From the NCBI GenBank assembly GCA_029204225.1, contig CM055097.1:9843184-9907183 (forward strand): a stretch of 64,000 bases of DNA, read 5' to 3'. Both the position numbers and the translations under genes were made by a program. The DNA is from Diphasiastrum complanatum. Its lineage: Eukaryota > Streptophyta > Lycopodiopsida > Lycopodiales > Lycopodiaceae. Position 1 is the stretch's first letter. Each line of letters opens with the position of its first letter. Below are positions 33,986 to 45,318 of the stretch, piece after piece. The notes beneath the pieces are model-generated. The model did not search any database. It was not told the origin of the DNA and was given only the letters and a program-made list of their open reading frames with translations.

Positions 33986-34529
33986 ACAAAACACTCGTTC
34001 AATCTTTGCTATGTCATGCCAAAGAGTCCTATTTTTCAGGGTTTACAGTGAGCGGCAGAGTTAGTGAGACTTTCAATTTCCAGGGACTCCTCCCAATTTC
34101 GCAATTTTCAGGGTTTTGCAGACTTTCGAAGAGCATAGCAAATGATCCAGCCGTCGGATAAGTTCATGTAAAAAGCAAAAATGGTTGCAATTGTCTTGTC
34201 TAAATTCTGACCGACGCGATTGTGCGGATTCAGTCGGATTCATAAGATATAAGTGTTTTTATGAAGCTGCCTGCAGAATTAGGATCTAGCTCTTTGTGTC
34301 CTATAGCAGAACATTTAGGCAACAAGATTGAACGCTACTTTACATGTTTTGGTGGGCTTTTTTGTTTAGGCAAGTCCTTCGGAATCTATTGCAAAACGTT
34401 TTACATCTGTCGACGGCTCCATCGCGATTAACGACATTCCGTGTGAAGATAAATCAAAAAATATAAAAAAGATCTTAGTTTAGTTGGTGAGGTGGTCCAT
34501 CACAGGGATCCCTTTGTATAGTTGTTCTC

Positions 34530-36000
34530 ATGGCTTCGGACATCTCTCGACTTCGTCCTCTCAGTCTCAAACAACTTGCTTCAACTGTCCTCCCCCTCCA
34601 GACTCCCCTCCTCATTCGTGTCAGGCTGTGCTGGGTTCCACGCTTGCCTCAACACCCTCCTTCGCCCAACCATGGCATTGTTGCCCCCTCACTTGGTTGT
34701 GAACCTCCTTCGACCCTTGTTGCATTGCCTTCTCAACCCCCTGAACGGGTTCCTTGCCATGCTTGTGGTCGTTTCTTCTCTCCTAGAGGAGGTCTTGCCC
34801 GTCACCAGTGTTCTTTTCATGCGCTGCTTCAGTCGTCTCAAGATCGCCCTCCTCTCTCAGCACCTCATTTGCCCTCTGCTTCAGCTTGGTCTTGGATTTC
34901 TTCCCTTGATATCCTCGGCGCTTTTCACTTGGGCTTCTCTCGTCCAAGGCTCTACTTTCATATTCCCCTCGCTCTCTGTCGTGAAACTCAAGTTGCCATG
35001 TCTTCCTCTTGATCGCTTGGCTATTGACCCCTTTGACATTGCAGCTTGGAATCTATTTCTTCTTTTTTCCCTTTGGTGTCTAGTCCTCCCTCCGAGGGGT
35101 GGGGATGTTGGTCATAGAGAAACTCGTGTTCGCCTTCGTCGTTTTCTATCGGGAGACTGAGAAATGCTTCATGATGAAGACTTTGCACGTTGTCAGGCAC
35201 TTGCTGCTCGCAACTCACAGGACTCTCAATCTCAAGGCGACCCACCTCTCCACCATCGCCTTCGTCGCACCCTACATCTTGGGCAAGTTGGTGAGTATTC
35301 TCGTGCAGCTCGAGCTTTAGCTCCTCTCACACCCGCTCCCTCTTCTATTGATACTGTTGCTGCAAGCTTTTCATCCTGCTTCTGAAAGCATTCTTCCCTT
35401 GTTTGTGGAGGACTTTGTGCCTGTTGTTGACTTGGTGCTTAATCATGATTCTTTCTCTCGTGCCTTCCATCGTAGTCCTCGTCTTGTTGTTGGTGGTCCC
35501 TCCGGTTTGGTCTATGAACACCTTTATGATTGCTTTCCACTTGAGGACTTTGCTAGTGGCTTTGTTCAACTCTTTCAGGTCTGCTCTTTTATGACCTTTG
35601 GTCACATTCTTTCTTCTGTTGCACGTCTTTTGTCTACGTCTCGTTTGATCGCCATGACTAAGGCCTTGGGTGGCATCCATCCCATCGCTATTGGCGAAGT
35701 CCTCCTCTGTCTTGTATCGCTCTATCTGTTTTCAGTTTCAACAGATTTTTGTCTCTTTTCTCTTCCCTCATCAGTTTGGCAACTTCTGGCGGCTGTGAAG
35801 TTGTCATTCATGGTTTGCGTGCCACCCTTGATCTCCATCCTGACTAGGTTGTTCTCCAAGTGGACGTTTCCAATGCTTTTACCTTTGTTTCTAGAGCTGC
35901 GATCTTTCGGGAGCTACACGCGGCTGGTGGTGAGTTGGCTCAGCTTATCCCATTTGTGCAGTTGTTCTATGTGTCAGACTCCCTCTCCGATCTTCTAATG
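34530..36000 (+). pseudogene. Non-LTR-type reverse transcriptase with C2H2 finger
   Basis: From ATG at 34530 a 160-codon frame leads to a zinc finger CHACGRFFSPRGGLARHQC followed by SFH. After a stop at 35010 and further shifts come GEYSRAARALAPLTPAP, then (35385 on) SRAFHRSPRLVVGGPSGLVY, EHLYDCFPLEDFASGF, TSRLIAMTKALGGIHPIAIG, HQFGN, a GGCEVVIHGLRATLDLHPD block and VVLQVDVSNAFTFVSR. The last is RT motif A with its catalytic Asp; the preceding GGI-PIAIGEV is motif 1/2 of this RT group. The element stops before the YADD motif at about 36000. The family resembles zinc-finger RTs of the R2-like superclade, but the clade is my inference. Confidence 0.85.
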
Positions 36001-36237
36001 TCAGACTCTCTTTTTGATCTTCTCTTCAAACCTTGCTAATTTACTGCACATACAAGCATCAAATAGATTATGATGAGGAATGTCTCTCTCTAGACTCACT
36101 TATACACAATCCTCAAGCACCCCTTAACCCTAACCCTTCCTAAATCTCGACACATTGCCAACTCCATGCACAGTCGACACTTGCCACTTGGCAGTACCTT
36201 AACACACAGGCAAGTGAGTAGACTGACATGTGTCACT

Positions 36238-36369
36238 CATCCATTGGACCAAGTGTCCCAGTGAGCATGTGACACGTGTCATGTTTGACCGGTCAACCCT
36301 AATATGTGTCACTCATTCACTAGTCCAAGTGTCCCAATGAGCATATGACGTGTCATGTTGATTAGTCAA
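36238..36369. repeat. 66-bp tandem duplication, two copies
   Basis: 36238-36303 and 36304-36369 share ATGTGTCACTCAT, CCAAGTGTCCCA and TGAGCAT with small changes; both include GTGTCATGTT. A short CCCTTAACCCTAACCC at about 36121 is not a telomere array. Confidence 0.88.
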
Positions 36370-36411
36370 CTCTCCTACTTTTTAGGAGGTCAGTCCAATC
36401 ACTCCGAATTA

Positions 36412-37084
36412 ATGACGGAGTACCCTGGTATGATAAGAGGGCCAAAAGGGCTCTACACATTATCACGATGAATGTTACCAATGGGTTTCTCAAAGAAATT
36501 GGTAAGTGTATCTCATCTAAGGATTCTTGGGATTCATTGAAGAAGCTTTATGAATCCAAGTCTACTTCTAGAGTGTTGACTCTAAGAAGATAAGTCTTTT
36601 CTTGTTTGCAAAAGAATGATCTTTTCTTGTTTGCAAAAGAATGAAAAAAGTTCAAGTACTTTTGTTTTGAAGATGAAAGCATTGAATGATGAGTTGGCTT
36701 GCATTGATGAGAGCATTAAGGAAGCAGAGCTTGTTCAAGTTATTCTTAATGGATTGTTGGATGCTCATCCTAACATTGTTCAAAGTATTGCTATTCAAAA
36801 GACTTTGCCAACTTTTGATGGATCTTCAAGAGATCTTGATCAATGAAGAATATAGGCTTAAAACAAGAAGTGGATCTACATCGACATTTCAAAGGAGGCG
36901 ATGCTCACAAAGGGCAAAAACAAAAGTAAGTGGTCTAAAGGGCAAGATCAAGTGGATGCTTTTTCAAAAAAATGCTATGTCAACATTACTCTTGATGATA
37001 GGACCAAGGAGGATCCATCTTCAAGAAGAGGTATTTTTGTTGGATATAGTGAGGTGAGTAAAGCCTACAAGGTGTACATTCCTC
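36412..37084 (+). pseudogene. Copia gag fused to integrase tail by internal deletion
   Basis: The gag UBN2 domain is legible: WYDKRAKRALHIITMNV, SSKDSWDSLKKLYESKSTSR, then MKALNDELACIDESIKEAEL, VQVILNGLLDAHPNIVQSIA. After a stop at 36844 and a frame change a basic gag linker KGKNKSKWSKGQDQVDAFSK passes without a break into YVNITLDDRTKEDPSS, GIFVGYSEVSKAYKVYIP, the integrase C-terminus. Zinc knuckle, protease and the integrase core are missing. The frame then enters the repeat starting CACACGTGTG. The 66-codon stretch crossing the junction (36901-37104) is open. A 17-base stretch is also duplicated near 36600. Confidence 0.9.
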
Positions 37085-37243
37085 ACACGTGTGAAATACA
37101 GTAGCTTGCTGGTTTTGTACGGACAACAATAGTACATCTTTTGATTCATGTTTGATCAAGTTCTATTAGAGTTTGCATCTCATTTTGTGTGTAGATGCTG
37201 ATTTTTTTACATTGGTGAGATTGGTAGAGTAGCTTCTTTTGTA
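37085..37243 (+). repeat. 159-bp dispersed repeat, copy A
   Basis: It matches 41957-42119 at about 93%, beginning CACACGTGTGAAATACAGTA and ending GTAGAGTAGCTTCTTTT. In both places it is the last block of a copia-derived region, so it is likely terminal LTR sequence or a favoured flank. Confidence 0.9.
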
Positions 37244-38866
37244 ACCGAAGATCTTTTTGTGGATTGGATCATCATTGATATGAAATCTTTCATAGATCCT
37301 TTATATAGAAATAATGAGACATGATCAATTCAGACTACCTTAATTAAAATAAATGCATTAAGCTAATTCCAACTGATTATGGTTGGCTGCCATTTTCATC
37401 AGCCGCCTTATATCTCTATGTCTAGGCTTCATCTTGCGAAGGAGCGTGAAGCATGGACTGTTGCATTTTCTAAAATGGCGAAACTGCCGAAGGTCAGTTG
37501 AAAGTGTGCTCTTAGTCACTTGGACTAAGTGTCACATTTTTTGGGGAAATGCGAAAATCTTGAAGGTAGGCTAAAACGTACTCTAAGTCATTTTAGACAG
37601 AGTGGCGCTCTCACTTCGGGTTTGTTTGGAACTTCGGTTGACACATCAGGGTTTTTGGCCGCAGGGACAAACGTCGGACACTTTGGTGACTTCGACTTCA
37701 GCTTCGGGCACTTCGCTCTTGGGAATGCTAGGGAATGGTTGCAAGAGTTCACCTGTTCCAACAAGATCAATATGAGTAAATGATCGTAGGAGGTTGGAAA
37801 GAGTCGAATTCCAGAAGACAATTGCGCCATGTGCCTAGAAGAATAGTAAGACTGAGAATGTTATGACAATCAACACGAGCTTTGATACCACTATTGGGAA
37901 AAAAGAAAGGTGCGAAAGTACGAGTGACAGTTCAAAGTGTCAATAGACACTATCGAACTATCGTGTTCGATAGCACTGTGGAACTCTAATCAAGAGCAAC
38001 ATGTTTTGAATCATTAGTTACAACAGAATCAAGTAATCGATGAGTCAGCAAGTGTCTAAGACAACCATAATTATAGAATACGAGGGCATCAATGACAGTC
38101 GTGATTCTGCCCTCTCGAGTCAATTGATAAGAAACAAGAAATAAGAGCTAGAACAAGTAAAACGATTCATGAATCAAAGTAGAAACAATATTAGGCATTC
38201 ACACATTACTCAAACATTGAAAAATACAGAGTAGATTAAAATAGCATGAGTGTACATGAGTTTGCTGTAAGGAAATCAATATTACATGCCTAGAAGAATA
38301 GTTTGGAACTAGTCAATAGTGCTAGGCATCTCAGTAGATACATCTCTCATCTGTGTATCTTAATTTGCGATCTGATTTGATCTTTGTGTATATTTACAAT
38401 GCATTATTACTCTATTAATCATTAGACTTTGTTCTGATTGTACAATGAGGTGGGCGTGATGTCCCATACGATAGTGGTAACATTTGTCCTTGAGATGTGA
38501 AGAGCAATGGTCGATTCGAATGCCACTTGAAGATTGTTGAGTCAACGGTTTATCAACTCTCAACTGTCAAAGGATGGTTGATGTCGAGGTCGATGTCGAT
38601 GTCGATGTCGAAGGATTGTCGATGTTGAGTTCATGTCAAGTTATTGTCAACTATCGAGTCGAGTCGAGAGGCTCGCGAGTGGTGACTCTTTGGAACTCCT
38701 TTGACATGTTTGAACATGTTTCGAATTGCGTGTATTTCTGCACGTTCATCTTCTACAATAGGTTCTCGAGTAAATAACCAAGTCTAGGACTTTGTTGTGG
38801 ATATTTGAATAGAATAGTTGGTAACAAATACAAAGGCAACTGGATCGAATGGGGTTTGAAGTGCAA
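37244..38866. other. Gene-free stretch with a primer-site-like motif
   Basis: No gene is supported. At 37879-37890 GCTTTGATACCA reads on the minus strand as TGGTATCAAAGC, a copia-like primer-binding site, with possible LTR sequence to its right; no gag follows on the left. Near 38575-38620 a GTCGAT(G) hexamer repeats several times (ATGTCGATGTCGATGTCGAA). Confidence 0.45.
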
Positions 38867-39660
38867 TTAAAATTCCAGCACTTCTTGCTTTTCATTATAA
38901 TTTTTTTTCTTATAGCACTTCAAGGCAAAATGTCCCTTCTTGCACAATAATAGCACTTGACAATGGACTTTTTTTTCCTTCTTGCTATTAGATGATGATG
39001 AGGCATCATCTTCATCCATGGATTTTTCCTTCCTCTTGAAATGTGCCTTCCCAAGGGCCTTTGCCTTTGCCATAAGTGAAAAGTGCTCTCTCTTCACTTT
39101 CTCTTTGCCCCATCCTTGCAAGGTTGTGCTCTTGCCTACTCTCATTGGCCACCAAGACACCTTGTAGGCTTTCCATAGTTAAAAGCTCCCCTTGAATAGC
39201 ATAAGATTGGACAAGGTTAGATAAATCTTCATTAAGGCCATTCAAAACAACTTGGACAAGCTCCTTTTGCTTAATAGCATCACCAATACAAGAAAGCTCC
39301 CTATTGTAGTCCTTCACCCTCAACACATAGTTTTGGGCACTTTCACCAATATTTTGAAAGCTTTGAAATTTTTGGTTTCTCAAGGTGAGAACCCTAGATG
39401 TATTCTTGGACTCATAAATGGCTTGCAAACTATCCCAAGTCTCCTTGGCCGAGATACAAGCTCCAACCTCTCTTAGGTGCTCACTTGAAACATTCATCTT
39501 AATGCAATGTAAGGCCATCCTTGACCCCTTCTTGTATCTCAAAGATTCTTGTAAATTTTGAGGCTCATCCTCAACTCCACTCACTTTATCAATGAGATCT
39601 TGCAATACCAAGATGGATTCCATCCTCACTTTCCATGTGGAATAGTTTGATGGAGTCAAT
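38867..39660 (-). pseudogene. Ty1/copia gag, long open frame with split zinc knuckle
   Basis: A 215-codon minus frame (39659-39012) reads MTPSNYSTWKVRMESILVLQ, RMALHCIKMNVSSEHLREV, AKETWDSLQAIYESKNTSRV, VQVVLNGLNEDLSNLVQSYA. This is a nearly complete gag UBN2 region with its natural start (PSNYSTW). A shift near 39012 separates it from a Ser/Asp-rich linker, and the knuckle CX2CX4HX4C is split by a one-base shift: KCYYC lies in one frame, KKGHFALKCYK in another. Protease and pol are not present to the left. It is similar to the gag at 36412 but not identical. Confidence 0.93.
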
Positions 39661-39954
39661 TTTCACTTGCCTCCAATAGGTTTGTTGCAGAAGTGATGAA
39701 CACAAAATGTTCACACGTGTGAATCATCATAAAGATATGTACAATAAGGTGGTGGATGTAGGTCCACCCCCATGATGACAATTGGCATGCTTCTACATGA
39801 TTAGCTTTTGCCTACTTTCACATTGCTTTATGAAATAAACTAATTTATGACTTAAATGAACTAACACAATTTTAAGCCTACTATTCATGCTCCACACATG
39901 TGTGATTGACATATGTACATGAAAATATAAATACAAGTACCTTCAAGGCTCACA

Positions 39955-41526
39955 TATTATGAAAAGGGTAAGCAAGTAGTTTATGGAAATTATGTTGTTT
40001 TCCTAACCTATTTTGATGAACCTACAAGTGTAGATGAAGCAAGGAAAGAAGAGGAGTGGATCCACGCAATGGACCTCAAGTATCAAGCTCTTATGAAGAA
40101 TGAAACATGGAGATTGGTGGAGCTACCTCAGGACAAGAGAGCTATTGGATGCAAATGGATCTTCAAGGTGAAGACAAACCAAGATGGATCTATCAACAAG
40201 TACAAGGCAAGGTTAGTGGCAAAAGGATATGCTCAACAATAAGGGATTGACTATAATGAGGCCTTTGCACCCGTGGCAAATATGGTAAGCATTCGAGTCA
40301 TCATCTCACTTGCTACACTTTATGAATGGGATCTATGGCAAATGGACATTACAAATGCATTCTTGAATGGTGACCTTGAGGAGGAAGTGTACATGGAGCA
40401 ACCCGAGAGCTACAACAAAGCCAAATCATGTGTGTCTACTACAAAAGAGTTTTGTATGGCTTTAAGCAAGCACCAAGGAGTTGGTATGCTAAGCTTAGTA
40501 TTGTTTTACTCTCTCAAGGCTTTGTTATGAGTGAGTATGATCATTCACTTTATTATAGGTTTGCTGGAAATGACGTTACCATCTTTCAAATCTATGTGGA
40601 TGATGTCATTTTGAGTGGTGGAGGCAATCAAAATGTGGAGGATATCAAGAGTGCTCTTAAGAAGGAGTTTGAGGTGCATGATCTTGGTAACTTGCATTAC
40701 ATATTGGGAATAGAAGTCATTAGATCTTCTCAATCTACTTTCATTTGTCAAGAGAAGTATGCTAATTCTATTCTAGAAAGATTTCATATGGTAGATGCAA
40801 AAGCTAGTGATACACCTATGGAGTCTCATGTAAAGCTAACTATAAGAGGTAGTGAAAGATCCTTCACGGACATTACTCTCTATAGGAAGCTAGTTGATTC
40901 ACTCATCTATCTAACCATTACTAGACCAAATTTAAGTTATTGTGTTGGAAGATTGAGTCAATTCATGCAAGATCCTAGTGAGGAGCATTGGAAGCTTGGC
41001 ATATTTTATGAGGGATCATCATCTAATATTTTTTGGATTTTTAGATTCAGACTATGCTGGAGATGTAATGGATAGGAAATTCATTAGTGCTCATTGTATT
41101 TTCATAGGTGATGGAGCTATATCATGGATGTCAAAGAAACAAGCAGTGCTATCTCATTGTCATCTAGTGAGGCCAAGTACAAAGCTCTTACACATTGCAC
41201 AAAGGAGATGGTATGGATCAAGAGGATGACCAAGGATCTTCACTTGCTGGATTTTTCAGAGAGCCCAATCATCTTTTGTTATAATCAATCATCCCAAAGG
41301 TTGGCAACCAATCCTATCTTTCATGCTAGGAGCAAGCACATTGAGGTGCAATATCATTTTGTGAGGGAGCAAGTCATTGCGGAGGAGGTGGAGCTTCAAC
41401 ATGTTTCCTCAAGGGAATGTGTAGCTGATACCTTCACCAAAGCATTGGGAAAGGACTTGTTCATGAAGCATAGGACATCACTTGGAGTGTTATCAAAGTC
41501 TTTGCTAAAACTAGTTGAAGAGGGAG
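39955..41526 (+). pseudogene. Ty1/copia RT and RNase H (family A, plus)
   Basis: It starts YYEKGKQVVYGNYVVFLTYF and continues [83 protein letters not shown] (40590-40625), LGNLHYILGIEVIRSSQSTF and CVGRLSQFMQDPSEEHWK. RNase H follows: FLDSDYAGDVMDRKFISAHC, ISWMSKKQ, LSSSEAKYKAL, HARSKHIEVQYHFVREQV and TFTKALGKDLFMKHRTSLGV. Breaks: TAA at 40240, a one-base shift near 40427, a deletion near 41000 removing the start of RNase H, and a shift near 41147. YVDD is intact. It ends LKLVEEGV-stop beside the purine tract. Gag, protease and integrase are absent. Confidence 0.96.
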
Positions 41527-41905
41527 TGTGAAAGATTCAACTAGTTTGATCATATTTGCTACATTTTCATATTTGGCAAATTCCAAGGCCAACTTCGTTT
41601 TAGACTTAGAGTTTGACTTTTCAAAGTTTATTAGTCTAAATTTCATTTGAATAAACAACTTTTGAAAGTGTGGGAAAGTTAGAAGTCGAGTTTGAGCATA
41701 TTCAAATTTGAATGTTGGGTACTTTGAATCTAGACCCAAAAATAGTAGGATTTGCATTTTGGTGGGAAAGCCAAGTGGCCAAATAGGGTTTGGACCTATT
41801 ATAAAAGGATGTAACTCATGGAGAGACATATCTTATCTCTTCTCTATCTCATTTCATGCTTATACATGGTTCTCTTGGGTTCTACTATCCATTGGTGCAC
41901 TATAC
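41527..41905 (+). mobile_element. Copia 3' LTR (family A)
   Basis: GAAGAGGGAG then TGTGAAAGATTC at 41527. The LTR matches the minus-strand copy 5796-6165 to CCATTGGTGCACTA near 41905. TATA-like ATTATAAAAGGATG lies at about 41798. A third, partial copy is at 54395-54459 (minus). Confidence 0.88.
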
Positions 41906-41956
41906 TTGTGATTGCATGCAATTCAATGTAGAATGATCTATATTTGCTATTTTTGG

Positions 41957-42119
41957 ATCCACACATGTGAAATACAATAGCTTGCTGGTTTTGTATGGAC
42001 AACAACAGTACTTTATCTTTTGATTCATGTTTGATCAAGTTCTATTAGAGTTTGTATCTCATTTTGTGTGTAGATGCTGATTTTTCTACATTGGTGAGAT
42101 TGGTAGAGTAGCTTCTTTT
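41957..42119 (+). repeat. 163-bp dispersed repeat, copy B
   Basis: The partner of 37085-37243, starting CACATGTGAAATACAATAGC. It lies about 50 bp beyond the apparent LTR end, so either the LTR is longer than the 5796 copy shows or this is a separate short repeat. Confidence 0.9.
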
Positions 42120-45100
42120 CCCAAAATTTCCTAAAATCGTTACATCAGTCTCGGAAATCCCCTGCTCAAAACCTTCAACTCCAAAAGATGACGTAATTGT
42201 TGAAAGATGGACAAGAATCTATCAAATCCAGATTTGTAAGGAAAGCAGTTGTTGTAATTGGTAAGAATTGTATCGGAAGAACTTGAAACATTACATGCAA
42301 TCAGATTTTTTCACTTGATAAGGATATCAAATGAAAATGCTATTAGGGTAAACCAAAGTTTCAAAAAACTTTGCATTTACTATATCTTTGTAACAAACAT
42401 GTAGTTTTGGGTTTCCAAAAAGAGGTTTTAAATATTCAATTGTAGAAGAATATATACATTGGAAAAAAAGTAACACTAATAATGTAGAAATTGATTTTAC
42501 AAAAACGAATATTATTTTCAAGCGAAGGTTATCACTTTCAACATACTATAATAAAATCAAAGATATGATATAGGATTAGGTTCGACTTACATTTGTAGTT
42601 TGTAAACTACAAATTTAGACTTACATAGTTGAAGAGATTTGCTTTAAACTTACATTTTCAAATCATATAGGCTAAATTGTTGAAACATATAACATATACA
42701 CACATTCACACAAATTCAAGCAGTTTTCAACAAATTTTTGGAAAGATGAACAATATAGTAAATGAAGATCTATAAACAAAGCAATGGTCATAGCTGGCTA
42801 TTAGTGTAAACAAAAGTTCCAAAAAACCGTACATTTATTGTAGTGATAGAAAGTGATCCCAATAGGTAACTGGAAATTGAAATTTCGAAATAACCGAAAG
42901 TGATCTCAATACGTAATTGCAAATCAAAATTGTCAAGTATCAATTGGCAAATGATGAATCCCTCAAGGCATTGAATAGGTGCGCAATTGCGCATGTTTGT
43001 ATAATTGAATATTGATCGCAATGAATAATTGCAAGATGGAACATTGAAATTGTCAATATCGATCAGTAGATCATGAATCCCTCAAGAAAAGTATTGAATA
43101 GATGCGCGATTGCGCATGTAAAATACCTGCATCTGTCAATGTTGTCTGCTCATCACTTTGATATTCCATTTCTTCTTCGATTGTTGTGATAGTGAAACTG
43201 GAACCTGCCGTAATGATGAACCCAAAATACAAATATGGAACAAGCAAAAGTTACGAACTATGATGACAAATTTAAAATTGCCTAATACATTGCATATGAA
43301 CGATACGTGAAATCATAGGCAAACACTAAAGCAGTCTCAAAATTGAGCCAATCCTCTATGAACAAATATGAACCCATATTAGTGACATAGTTCAATAACA
43401 CATACGTGGAACTTTATCGAACCATAATTTTTGTACAACATAAAATAAAGGCAATGGTTGTTTTAACAAACACGCATATGATGTGTTGTAATGTAGAACA
43501 TCAAAATCTAGAACTGGAGCAAGGCAGGAAACAAGGATGCTCAAATAATCCAAAATCCATGTACTTGTGAATGGTCAAGTCTAAGATGATAACACAAGCT
43601 GCATCTCAGAGGCTACTTCTATGACACTGTAAGACCTCAATTGATCACTACATAAACCATTCCCACATTCAAACAAAATAAATGCGTAACGTCATGTCCA
43701 TGACATATATGTAGAATCATAGTTAGTGTTTATTTCATGAGCATGTGTAAATCACTCATAAAATGGGTATAGAGATGCCTCCCCTCGCTCATTCACAAGT
43801 AAAGCATTGACATGGCTGCCTAGAATTTTGGAAAAAATGTGGTGCATTGCATGAGCAATACATTCCCAGATCGGTATTTATGTTGGCGTCCAAAACGTAT
43901 GAATATGGTTGACAGTGCCTCATATCCAGCTTGTCCTCGAAAGCCATCACCCAACTAGTACGCATAATTTACTGCTTCGTAAACCATAAATAAGATTTGT
44001 AAGTAGTAAGGAGTTAAGACTTAGAAAAACCGCCATAAAAAGATGACTGCTCCATCGTTAGTAAGGACATTACATGTCCTTTCATATGTACCTCATCTCC
44101 AAATTGTGAGTGGCAAGTTTTATAGCATCAGCTCATGGAGAATGGAATTGGCTAATCCTAGACAATAGCTTAGAGAGGGGGAGGGAACTGCCGTCTCCGG
44201 TCATGATCATGATCTGATTCCTTCATTTATGGGCAATCAAGCAGCCCAATAGACCACGTGGAAATCATTGCTATTTTTTTAGGCTCCCTGAACCAACGTC
44301 AGTAGGCAAGTATGTGTTTTAAAGGACCCTTCCTGACGTCATTCCCTTAAAAATCAATATATTAAGAAAAAAGTTCCAATGTTGCTACTTTTATTAGAAC
44401 ATAGTTCCAATTTTGCTACTTTTACTAGAATAGCGATAGTGGAAGTGCATTAGAAAGCATCCAGAGAATATTCACCTGAAATTCGGTTTTTAAACATGTC
44501 AAAAAAGTGGAAGAAGGCACCTGTTTGTTATAGTCATCTCGCTGACATTGATTTTTGAATGATAAAGAGAGTTCAGGAAAAACGATATATATATTATATA
44601 TTTAGTGCTTAAGTTTGTGCCTTCATGTGATTCGATGTCACGCCAGTACTGGGTCCTAAAACTGGCACAATAGTCTAGGAAGGAAATTGAAATGAGTAAA
44701 TAGTGATCTCTGTCAACGGGATTGTTCTCTCGTAGTGAGAACTTTCAAAATTTGATTTAATACTCTAACCAATGCAAACAAATGGCGACTGCGCTAGTCA
44801 CATAGACAAAGAAGTCATTGTGAGATAACTTGGAAGTTCGAAACTAGAACAGTGCATCACAGTGTTACACGCAAGTTGTAACTGCAACCTCTCTCTCTCT
44901 CTCTCTCTCCCTCTCGTGTTTTTTGTGAAGTAAGATAGTGCATTGCAGCTATTGACGACAGAGTGTCTGGTGGATGATATTTCCAACGAACCTGAGAAAA
45001 GACCATGTAATTTCCTTCTACTTTGTGCAGCATCGACCAAGGCTACTGTGTGCAGCATTGATGAAGGCAACACATTGAAAGTACCCATCATGCTATGTCG

Positions 45101-45318
45101 GGCCTTATCCATAAATAATTTCAACTACATTTTTTCAGTTCATGTCTGCTAGCCTCTAGGTTTAAAACAATCAACCAAAGGGATTAGGGAAATGATTCCT
45201 TCCATCATAGGGAAACAACTAGAGCATAATTCCAAAGAATTGTGGTTCATTCTCTTTTGAGCCGATTCAAATCAATTTAACTTCCTAATCTGTCAATTTA
45301 TTTTAAAGTTTGCATTAT
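42120..45318. other. Gene-free stretch with small repeats
   Basis: No coding region is supported. It holds the 119-bp tandem duplication at 42901-43120, a short repeat of GTTCCAAT(G/T)TTGCTACTTTTA at about 44371 and 44405, and a (CT)n run at 44889-44916. Confidence 0.5.
42901..43120. repeat. 119-bp tandem repeat with TGCGCAATTGCGCA palindrome
   Basis: The two units share AATTGCAA, AAATTGTCAA, ATGAATCCCTCAAG, ATTGAATAG and the palindrome TGCGCAATTGCGCA (42980-42993) or its one-base variant (43103-43116). The identity is about 75-80%. Confidence 0.85.

Noticed and set aside
33514-34002. 162-codon minus-strand frame, Ser/Cys/Leu-rich
   Set aside because: It is the complement of the plus-strand coiled coil (ILQLQKSEVDKLQTELKQ) and has no domain of its own.
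34522-35160. 212-codon hydrophobic plus frame that looks like a membrane protein
   Set aside because: It is the shifted frame of the zinc-finger RT region; CT-rich coding sequence gives Leu/Ser/Phe in the alternative frame.
35345-35680. 111-codon minus frame, basic
   Set aside because: Complement of the RT region 35385-35700, which carries recognisable RT motifs on the plus strand.
36118-36141. Telomere-like CCCTTAACCCTAACCC
   Set aside because: Only two imperfect units; plant telomeres use TTTAGGG arrays, and nothing else here suggests a chromosome end.
41461-41829. 122-codon minus frame, matched by a similar plus frame at 5781-6002 on the opposite strand
   Set aside because: Both lie in copies of the same copia LTR and are chance frames of non-coding LTR sequence.
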